Positions 1-5,479 of a stretch of DNA of 9,413 nucleotides are shown piece after piece. The notes beneath the pieces are model-generated. The model ran no database searches, was not told the DNA's origin, and worked only from the letters and a program-made list of their open reading frames with translations. How positions within the stretch are numbered: position 1 is the first letter of the stretch; the number at the start of each line of letters is the position of its first letter. This stretch comes from Bacteriovoracaceae bacterium (GTDB taxonomy: Bacteria > Bdellovibrionota > UBA1018). A program made the translations under genes and the position numbers. Where the stretch lies: assembly GCA_947446835.1 (NCBI GenBank), contig CANFHS010000083.1, positions 1-9,413 of the forward strand. The letters run 5' to 3'.

Positions 1-1268
1 CGATGAAAAGCAACCTGCGCCAGCTCGTCATCAACTTCGGCGCCCTGACCCCGGACCTGCGAATCGGACTGGTCACCTTCCAGGATTACCCGGACTCGGG
101 CGGAAGAGCCGGTGACGAACCCTTTCGCCTGGTCCAGAGCCTGACCCGCGAAACCGACCGCATCCAGGGCGCGCTGGCCGACCTCCGCGCCCAAGGCGGC
201 GGCGACGGGCCCGAAAGCCTGGCCACTGCGATCCATGCCACGCTGACTGGCAAAGGCCAGGCGCCCTACTTCGGGGACAGCGCGATGGGCTGGAGCGACG
301 ACCCGTCGCGCATCAAGATCGTGCTGGCCATCACCGATGCCCCGAACAAGCACTCGGCCGGTCCGGCGGGCACTCCCACCCTCGAACAGGTGTCGAAGCT
401 TCTGCGCGAAAAAGGCGTGCTGCTGATCGGCATCGGCCGGCGCCCCATCGGGCGCTATGAGATGCTGCCCGAGAGCGAGTCCTGCTCGGACGACCTGCGG
501 GAAGTCGAAGGAGCACACGGAAAAACCCGCGCCCCCGAGGGCCACCGTTACCGCCCCTACCAGAGCTACGCCGACCTGGCGACGCTGGCTCGGGCCTCGG
601 GCGCGCTGGCCAAGGCTCCAGGCGTGGATCTGGACGCGGACGGCAGGACCGACCAGCGCGGAGAAGTCGCTCCCGGCGAACCCGCCGTCCTGGAAATGGA
701 CGAGCACGGCAAGCTGGTGGGCGCCCCGGAAGGCTGCGACCCGACCCGCGTGCTGGCCGACGCCATCCATGCCCTGGTCAGGCAGGTGCTGCCGTTCCAG
801 GCAAGCCTCAGCTTGAACGCACCGGCACGAAGCGCCGCGCCCGAGACCCTCTCGGACATCCTGATCCCGGTCGATACCGACGATGAGCGCTGCTTTGAGG
901 AAATCACGGTGAGCCGCGCCCAGAGCGCGGGATCCGAGAGCTGCCCCAAGATCAAGCCGGTGCGCTTCCGCGCCGACGAGGTCACACATGGCTTGGCCAT
1001 CGCGCCTGAGTTCCTGGAGCTGCACTGGGAGAAGACCGACTGCGGTGACGGAACGAGCAGCACCGGCACCGGCACCGGCACCGGCACCGGCACTGGCACT
1101 GGCACTGGCACTGGCACTGGCACCGGCACCGGCACCGGCACCGGCACTGGCACTGGCACTGGCACCGGCACCGGCACCGGCACTGGCACGGGCACGGGCA
1201 CCGGCACCGGCACCGGCACTGGCACGGGCACGGGCACTGGCGGAGTCGTCAGCGATATCGGGATATGA
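1..1268 (+). CDS. vWA-domain protein with C-terminal (Thr-Gly)30 tail, 5'-truncated by window
   Basis: The reading frame is open to the window edge, so the first in-frame ATG (base 3) is probably internal. The usual vWA opening strand with its DxSxS metal-binding motif should lie just upstream and is not visible. Residue numbers count from that ATG. The visible vWA part has the strand RIGLVTFQDYPD (20-31), a GGGDGPES segment (65-72) in the position of the second MIDAS loop, and the strand IVLAITDAPNKHS (106-118), which resembles integrin or metazoan-type vWA domains. Residues 209-217 (DLDADGRTD) look like a thrombospondin-3 or dockerin-type calcium loop. Residues 270-350 form a Cys-containing region I do not recognise. 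Residues 354-413 are 30 perfect Thr-Gly dipeptides, followed by GVVSDIGI and TGA. vWA domains usually mediate metal-dependent protein binding, so a surface or secreted adhesive or scaffold role is plausible. Export cannot be judged because the N-terminus is missing. The gene converges with the subtilase gene across a shared terminator. Confidence 0.85.
   Translation, partial: MKSNLRQLVINFGALTPDLRIGLVTFQDYPDSGGRAGDEPFRLVQSLTRETDRIQGALADLRAQGGGDGPESLATAIHATLTGKGQAPYFGDSAMGWSDDPSRIKIVLAITDAPNKHSAGPAGTPTLEQVSKLLREKGVLLIGIGRRPIGRYEMLPESESCSDDLREVEGAHGKTRAPEGHRYRPYQSYADLATLARASGALAKAPGVDLDADGRTDQRGEVAPGEPAVLEMDEHGKLVGAPEGCDPTRVLADAIHALVRQVLPFQASLSLNAPARSAAPETLSDILIPVDTDDERCFEEITVSRAQSAGSESCPKIKPVRFRADEVTHGLAIAPEFLELHWEKTDCGDGTSSTGTGTGTGTGTGTGTGTGTGTGTGTGTGTGTGTGTGTGTGTGTGTGTGTGTGTGTGTGTGGVVSDIGI
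1062..1241 (+). repeat. Hexanucleotide tandem array, 30 x ACN-GGC, in frame
   Basis: Thirty contiguous 6-bp units encode Thr-Gly without interruption. Every Gly codon is GGC and only the third base of the Thr codon varies. In order, the third bases are C x5, T x5, C x4, T x3, C x3, T, G, G, C x3, T, G, G, T. Runs of identical units point to growth by slippage or unequal recombination. Because the unit is 6 bp, gain or loss changes tail length but never the frame, so this is a length-variable tail and not an on/off switch. The same array is open in the other frames, which creates spurious Val-Pro, Ala-Pro and Ala-Leu translations. Confidence 0.97.
1164..1235 (+). repeat. 36-bp higher-order duplication inside the Thr-Gly array
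   Basis: Units 18-23 (1164-1199) and 24-29 (1200-1235) carry the identical Thr-codon series ACC ACC ACC ACT ACG ACG. They form two perfect adjacent 36-bp copies. ACG occurs nowhere else in the array, so this block probably arose by one duplication of six units. It looks more recent than the C-run and T-run blocks at the 5' side. Confidence 0.9.
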
Positions 1269-1276
1269 AAAAGCAA

Positions 1277-1309
1277 AGAGCCCACTTCCGCAGCGCGGGA
1301 GTGGGCTCT
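1277..1309. terminator. Bidirectional intrinsic terminator between convergent vWA and subtilase genes
   Basis: The left arm 1277-1291 and right arm 1295-1309 pair over 15 positions, all Watson-Crick except one G-T wobble, around a 3-base AGC loop. Nine bases of the outer stem (GAGCCCACT with AGTGGGCTC) are perfect. On the plus strand a short T run (1313-1316) follows. On the minus strand the A-rich stretch at 1266-1277 becomes a T-rich tract (CTTTGCTTTTTC). The hairpin lies 9 bases after the vWA stop and 27 bases after the subtilase stop, so one element can end both transcripts. The T tract is better on the minus strand, which suggests stronger termination of the subtilase transcript. Confidence 0.88.
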
Positions 1310-1335
1310 CGATTTTCAGGAGCGAAGGCTCGAGC

Positions 1336-3456
1336 TCAGCGCGAAACGACCAGGGCGTAGGGCTGATGGCCCTGCTTGCCCTGCGGCACGCTCACGCCTT
1401 TGACCACCACCTGATAGGTGCCGGCCACAAGGTCCGTCAGCTCCAGCATTTCCGTGTTGTTGACGTGATCGGCCAGGGTCCTGGTCTCGCCCGACGGAGT
1501 CACGACCATCAGATCCAGGTCATTGACCAGGGCCTTCTGGGCCGAAGCGGCAGCCGGGGCATCGGTGTAGGTCAGCGTCGCCCGAATCGACCCGCCCTGG
1601 GCCACCTGGACCGAAATCGAGCGCTGCTCGCCGGTCTCGACGCCCACCGCGTCGTCAACCAGCTGCGTTTCGTCGCTCAGGCCCGTGGCCTTGTCCATGT
1701 CGACCCGACCGTAGCCTTCGTCGCTGTTCGGGCGACGGACTTTCAACTCCTGACCCGCGCCCTCGCCGTACTGGCCGGGGTAGAGGTCAAACGCCGTGTG
1801 GATGAGCGTCGCCTTGACCAGCGCACCGGAAGGACGCGCCATTCCGCGCTTCTCGACCAGGAACTGGCGCGCCACGGCCGCGGCGCCCGCGGTCAGCGGG
1901 GTCGCCATCGACGTGCCGCCTGCCCACAGGTACTCGGAGTCGTACTCACCCCAAAGCGTCTGGGCCGTGGGATGATGCGAGCGGGTGCTCACGATGTTCG
2001 TTCCGGGAGCGACGATTTCGGGCTTGATGCGGCCATCGCTGGTCGGGCCGCGTGAACTGAATGCGGCAACGCCCATGGCGTTGTCCGACAGCTTGTCCGA
2101 CTTCAGAGGTTCGACGCCCCACTTCTTGGCTCCATCCCGCAGCTCACCCAGCGACTTCTGGATGCCGCCTGCGGAGATGGTGTTTTCGGAAGCACCCACG
2201 GTCAGCACGTTCTTGGCGGTCGCCGGCGAACTCACGGAACCCGGATCGATGTGACCATCGGCATCGATGTCCTGGCCGCTGTTGCCGGCGGCAAAGAGCA
2301 CCAGAAGCTCCGGATGATCAAACGTGTACGCGTCGATCTTGTTGGCCAGCGAATCATAGACACCCAGGGCGTTCGGATTCCCCCAGGAGTTCGTGTTGAT
2401 CAGGGCGCCGTCCCGGAGGGAGCCCCCGATGATCTTGCTGAAGTCCTGCGGAAAGGCCAGGTTGTTCATGATCGGGCTCCACAGGCCGTTCATCATGAGC
2501 TTGGCTTCGTGGGCACCGCCGCGGATCTGACCGCCTGACATGCGGCCCGTGCCGCCCACCGAGCCGATCACGTGCGTCCCGTGACCCATGGGATCTTCCC
2601 AGGACATGGCACCGAAGCCGATCGCGTATCCGTTGGTGACGTTCTCCAGGTCGCCGTGGAGTGCACCCAACTTGCCGACGTCGCAACCCGTGTCGGAAAT
2701 CGAAACCGCCTGGCCCTTGCCCGTGAACCCACGCCGCCAGGCCGCATCGAAGTTCATGAGCTTGGTGCCACTCTCGAAGCCGGTGACCGGCGGAGGGGTC
2801 GGCGCAGCGGGCGGGGTCGATGGATTGGGCGGATTGCTTCCATCATCCGACTGGACCGGGAAATCCCAGGTGATCAGGGCGGGCAGCGGCTCGACCCAGG
2901 TCACGCCTTCGATCTGCGAAATGACGGTCAGCGCTGCGGGCTTGGCGCGCACCACCAGGTCCTCGGATCCTTCGTTGACCTGCAGGACTCCGGGCAAGGA
3001 GCGCAGCACCGAAGCGACCTGGGCGGGAACTTCGCCTTTGCCCAGGGTGACCAGCAGGTTCATGGACCGCTTGGCCACGGCCCGGTCAAAAAGGTTCGGG
3101 CTCAGGCGCCACTCGGGCAGGTAAACCGATGCGGCATTGACCGAAGGAACGGTCGCGCGCACCAGCTCGACCTGGCTCACGGAGCCACTGACCAGGAACG
3201 CGTCGTCCGGCAGGTAGCTCTGGATCTGGAGGCCGGCGGCCTCCAGCGCGCGGATCTCGGTCATGCCGATGGCATGGCCGAATTGGAGCACGAAATACCG
3301 GGCTTCCTGGCCAAACGGCACCCGGAGCGACGGCCCGATCGGGGCAGCAGCCCGGCCCATCCGGACGTTGCCCGACTTGAGGCGCAGCACTTCGCCGGCC
3401 TGAGCAGAGCTCGCCAACAGCATGGCCCCCACGATCCAATGGAATTCCTTCTTCAT
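1336..3456 (-). CDS. Secreted S8 subtilisin-like serine protease (KP-43-like), 706 aa
   Basis: This is an exported endopeptidase of the subtilase family. Residues 1-20 are a Sec signal peptide: MKKEF, a hydrophobic core, then SSAQA with cleavage predicted before GEV. Residues 50-190 resemble the N-terminal domain of KP-43-type subtilases (RYFVLQFG at 53, then YLPDDAFLV at 81). A Pro-rich linker spans about 207-225. The catalytic domain covers about 230-595. Asp255 lies in ISDTGCD, His292 in GHGTHVIG, the oxyanion Asn392 in AAGNSG and the nucleophile Ser516 in GGTSMATP, so all essential residues are present. DIDADGHID (396-404), straight after the oxyanion Asn, looks like a calcium loop. Residues 600-706 match the C-terminal beta-barrel of KP-43-like enzymes (ALVNDLDLMVVTPSG at 642, GTYQVVVKG at 679). 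The frame extends upstream to 3609, but the ATG at 3456 is chosen because it has a Shine-Dalgarno sequence and starts a signal peptide. Family assignment is firm. The substrate is unknown. Confidence 0.95.
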   Translation of the reverse strand: MKKEFHWIVGAMLLASSAQAGEVLRLKSGNVRMGRAAAPIGPSLRVPFGQEARYFVLQFGHAIGMTEIRALEAAGLQIQSYLPDDAFLVSGSVSQVELVRATVPSVNAASVYLPEWRLSPNLFDRAVAKRSMNLLVTLGKGEVPAQVASVLRSLPGVLQVNEGSEDLVVRAKPAALTVISQIEGVTWVEPLPALITWDFPVQSDDGSNPPNPSTPPAAPTPPPVTGFESGTKLMNFDAAWRRGFTGKGQAVSISDTGCDVGKLGALHGDLENVTNGYAIGFGAMSWEDPMGHGTHVIGSVGGTGRMSGGQIRGGAHEAKLMMNGLWSPIMNNLAFPQDFSKIIGGSLRDGALINTNSWGNPNALGVYDSLANKIDAYTFDHPELLVLFAAGNSGQDIDADGHIDPGSVSSPATAKNVLTVGASENTISAGGIQKSLGELRDGAKKWGVEPLKSDKLSDNAMGVAAFSSRGPTSDGRIKPEIVAPGTNIVSTRSHHPTAQTLWGEYDSEYLWAGGTSMATPLTAGAAAVARQFLVEKRGMARPSGALVKATLIHTAFDLYPGQYGEGAGQELKVRRPNSDEGYGRVDMDKATGLSDETQLVDDAVGVETGEQRSISVQVAQGGSIRATLTYTDAPAAASAQKALVNDLDLMVVTPSGETRTLADHVNNTEMLELTDLVAGTYQVVVKGVSVPQGKQGHQPYALVVSR

Positions 3457-3700
3457 GATTCTCCCCCGTTCAGCACCCGAGTGAATGCCAGAAAGAGCGG
3501 GCGGTCTAGTGGGGAACGAAAATTTTCCTACAGAATTCAAGAACATATGCCGCAGCGCGTTCAGATTGAGCTGTCCAGCACCCCCTGGTTCCAGGCCCCT
3601 GAGGCCCACCGAATCCCAATGGTCAGCGCCGCATTAAATCGTGCAGGAAGGTCGGAATTACGCTGGATTTCCAACGCTTAAGCGGAGATGAAGAGCCCCG
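3457..3700. promoter_or_regulatory. Divergent intergenic region between subtilase and helicase genes
   Basis: This 244-bp gap must hold the promoters of both flanking genes, which start outward from it. It is visibly more AT-rich than the surrounding coding DNA, especially at 3515-3550 and 3630-3680. It contains a 10-bp perfect palindrome GAAAATTTTC (3518-3527), an EcoRI-like GAATTC beside it, and a small CCTGG-TT-CCAGG inverted repeat near 3594. I could not fix a convincing -35/-10 pair on either strand. The helicase start at 3701 is preceded by GGAG (3684-3687, 13 bases away) and GAAGAG (3690-3695, 5 bases away). The nearer one is the likelier ribosome binding site. The promoter role is inferred from gene orientation only. 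Confidence 0.5.
3461..3467 (-). promoter_or_regulatory. Ribosome binding site of the subtilase gene
   Basis: On the minus strand the sequence reads GGGGGAG, then AATC, then ATG (3456). This purine-rich Shine-Dalgarno site, with the signal peptide that follows, favours 3456 over the upstream in-frame start near 3609. Confidence 0.65.
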
Positions 3701-5467
3701 ATGAATTCTTCTGACCAAATTGATCCTTCCCCCCTTCCCGAATCCGCGGCCGTGACCCCGCCGGTCACCGCTGACGTCGAATGGAAGGACCTGGGTCTGG
3801 AACCCGAGGTCCTGGCCCCCGTCGCGAAAGCGGGATTCACCCGCCCGACTCCCGTCCAGGCACAGGCCATCCCGCTTGCGGTCGAGGGCCATGACGTGAT
3901 CGCCTCCGCCCAGACCGGCACCGGCAAGACTGCCGCGTTCGCACTTCCCATGATCCAGGCATTCCAGGGTCGCCAGGGAACCTTCGGCCTCGTGCTGGCG
4001 CCCACGCGCGAAATCGCGCAGCAGATCCACCAGACCGTCGAGCTTCTGGGAGGCCCGCTGGGCGTGCGCTCCATCGTGCTGATCGGCGGCGTGGATTACC
4101 GTGCCGACGCGGCCGCGCTGAACACCTATCCCCAGGTCATCGTCGCCACCCCGGGCCGCCTCTGCGACCACCTGGACCGCGGCAACGTGTGGCTGGACTA
4201 CGTGGAAATCGTGGTGCTCGACGAAGCCGACCGCATGCTCGACATGGGCTTTTCGGCCCAGCTCTCGCGCATCATGGAAGAAGTCCCCAAGGAACGGCAG
4301 ACGCTGCTGTTCTCGGCCACCTTTCCGCCTGCCGTGCAGCGCCTGGCCGAGAAGATCCTCAAGGACGCCAAGCGCGTCAGCATCGGCAAGCCGCTGTCCG
4401 CGGCCGCCACGGTCGAGCAGCGGGTCATCCGCTGCGATGAAGGCGACAAGTTCCGCGAGCTGATGCGCCTGCTGCGCCAGGAACGCGGCTCGCTCATGGT
4501 CTTCACGCGGTCCAAGGAAGGCGCCACCCGCCTCTGGCGCTCGCTGCACTCCGCGGGAATCTACGACGCCACCTACATCCACTCGGACCGCCTGCAGTCA
4601 CACCGCGAGCAGGCCCTGGCCGACTTCAAGGCCGGCAAGTTCCGCATCCTGGTCGCCACCGACGTGGCGGGTCGCGGAATCCATGTCGACAGCGTGGCCC
4701 ATGTCGTGAACTACGACCTGCCCATGGAGCCCGAGGACTACGTCCACCGCATCGGTCGGACGGGCCGCGCCGGCCAGACCGGACGCTCCACCACCTTTGC
4801 CACCCCCCGCGACCGGGCCGTGCTCGCCCAGATCGAACGACTGGTGGGGCGCGAGCTTCCCGGCGAGTTCGAAGGCCAGCGCAACCAGACCCAGGGCGGC
4901 AACCGGGACTCCCGCAGCCGGGATCGCGACCGCGGCCGGGACCGCAACCCCGACCGGAGCCGCGGCCCGCGCATCGAAGCCCAGCGTCCGCCGACGGAGA
5001 CTCCGGAGCTGGAGGACGCACTCGAAGCCGAAGGCCTGGATGAGGGCGACGAAACGACCTCGGGTGACGAGCCAAGCATCAAGCCCTACACCGCAGGCGA
5101 ACCTTCGCAGCGTCGGCGTCGCAGGCGCCGTCGCGGCGGACGCGGACGCAGCAACGAGGGCGGGCCCGTGCCCAACGGCATCTCGCCCCGGCAGGAGAAC
5201 TCCAATCGCGCCCCCGAAGGCGGCAGCGAGTCCGGCGACGAACCCTCCTTCAATGGAGCTGGCCCCGAAGGCGGCGAAGACCGCGTGGCCGGTGCCCCGG
5301 GCGAAGGTGGCCCGGGCGGCGGAGCCCGCCGCAAGCGCCGTCGGCGCAGGGGCGGACGCGGACGCACCGGCAAAGGTCCGCGTGGCGACTCCGACGGCGG
5401 CGGCAACGGCGGCGGCCCCTCACCCTCGGGTGGCGGTGGAGGCGGCGGCGCTTTCCCGGTCGACTGA
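3701..5467 (+). CDS. RhlE-like DEAD-box ATP-dependent RNA helicase with Arg/Gly-rich tail, 588 aa
   Basis: This is a cytoplasmic ATP-dependent RNA helicase that probably remodels RNA or ribonucleoprotein. All core motifs are present: Q motif GFTRPTPVQ (45-53), motif I AQTGTGKT (70-77), Ia PTRE (101-104), GG (129-130), Ib TPGR (150-153), II DEAD (174-177), III SAT (205-207), IV LMVFTRS (265-271), V VATDVAGRGIHVD (318-330) and VI HRIGRTGR (349-356). The helicase core ends near residue 385. The rest, about 200 residues, is predicted disordered. It has an Arg/Asp-rich segment (402-424), an acidic stretch (435-457), two similar arginine clusters each followed by GGRGR (471-483 and 543-555), and a Gly/Ser-rich end with seven consecutive Gly (577-583). 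Such tails commonly bind RNA or drive condensate formation in this family. That role is inference here. The layout resembles RhlE more than the DbpA or CsdA classes, since no DbpA RNA-binding domain is visible. The specific RNA target is unknown. Confidence 0.95.
   Translation: MNSSDQIDPSPLPESAAVTPPVTADVEWKDLGLEPEVLAPVAKAGFTRPTPVQAQAIPLAVEGHDVIASAQTGTGKTAAFALPMIQAFQGRQGTFGLVLAPTREIAQQIHQTVELLGGPLGVRSIVLIGGVDYRADAAALNTYPQVIVATPGRLCDHLDRGNVWLDYVEIVVLDEADRMLDMGFSAQLSRIMEEVPKERQTLLFSATFPPAVQRLAEKILKDAKRVSIGKPLSAAATVEQRVIRCDEGDKFRELMRLLRQERGSLMVFTRSKEGATRLWRSLHSAGIYDATYIHSDRLQSHREQALADFKAGKFRILVATDVAGRGIHVDSVAHVVNYDLPMEPEDYVHRIGRTGRAGQTGRSTTFATPRDRAVLAQIERLVGRELPGEFEGQRNQTQGGNRDSRSRDRDRGRDRNPDRSRGPRIEAQRPPTETPELEDALEAEGLDEGDETTSGDEPSIKPYTAGEPSQRRRRRRRRGGRGRSNEGGPVPNGISPRQENSNRAPEGGSESGDEPSFNGAGPEGGEDRVAGAPGEGGPGGGARRKRRRRRGGRGRTGKGPRGDSDGGGNGGGPSPSGGGGGGGAFPVD
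5135..5366 (+). repeat. Duplicated arginine-cluster + GGRGR module in helicase tail
   Basis: The 16-base string GGCGGACGCGGACGCA occurs at 5135-5150 and again at 5351-5366. Each copy encodes GGRGR plus the start of the next residue and sits directly after a run of arginine codons, giving eight Arg in one copy and RRKRRRRR in the other. The two modules are 72 residues apart. The arginine codons differ between copies (mixed CGT, CGC, CGG, AGG), so this is either an old duplication or convergent low-complexity sequence rather than a recent copy. Confidence 0.75.
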
Positions 5468-5479
5468 GCCCGGCTCAGT
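5463..5479. terminator. Palindrome spanning both convergent stop codons, possible weak terminator
   Basis: ACTGAGCC and GGCTCAGT pair perfectly over 8 bp around one central base (5471). In a real hairpin about six pairs with a 5-base loop would form. The helicase TGA (5465-5467) and the transglycosylase TGA (5475-5477, minus strand) lie in opposite arms. No T tract follows on either strand, so intrinsic termination would be weak. It is, however, the only structure seen in this 7-bp gap. Confidence 0.45.

Noticed and set aside
1062..1241. Possible CRISPR or phase-variable contingency locus
   Set aside because: The units are 6 bp with no spacers, so it is not CRISPR. Loss or gain of units keeps the frame, so it cannot switch expression off.
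566..1285. Minus-strand open frame with a long Val-Pro repeat
   Set aside because: It is the antisense reading of the Thr-Gly hexamer array and the vWA gene. A 6-bp repeat without stops is open in several frames, and no family resemblance or good start is seen.
988..2055. Plus-strand open frame with Ala-Pro/Ala-Leu repeats running into the subtilase region
   Set aside because: It reads the hexamer array out of frame and then the antisense of the subtilase, crossing the terminator. The subtilase motifs on the other strand are decisive.
3457..3609. N-terminal extension of the subtilase to an upstream start
   Set aside because: The extension would place 51 non-hydrophobic residues before an evident signal peptide, and a Shine-Dalgarno precedes the internal ATG at 3456.
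3688..3714. Eight-codon open frame (ATG to TGA) overlapping the helicase start
   Set aside because: GGAG touches its ATG directly with no spacer, which is poor for initiation. So short a frame is easily chance.
3623..4582. 319-aa minus-strand open frame opposite the helicase
   Set aside because: It is antisense to the conserved helicase motifs and its His/Asp/Gly/Arg-rich composition is typical of a GC-rich shadow frame.
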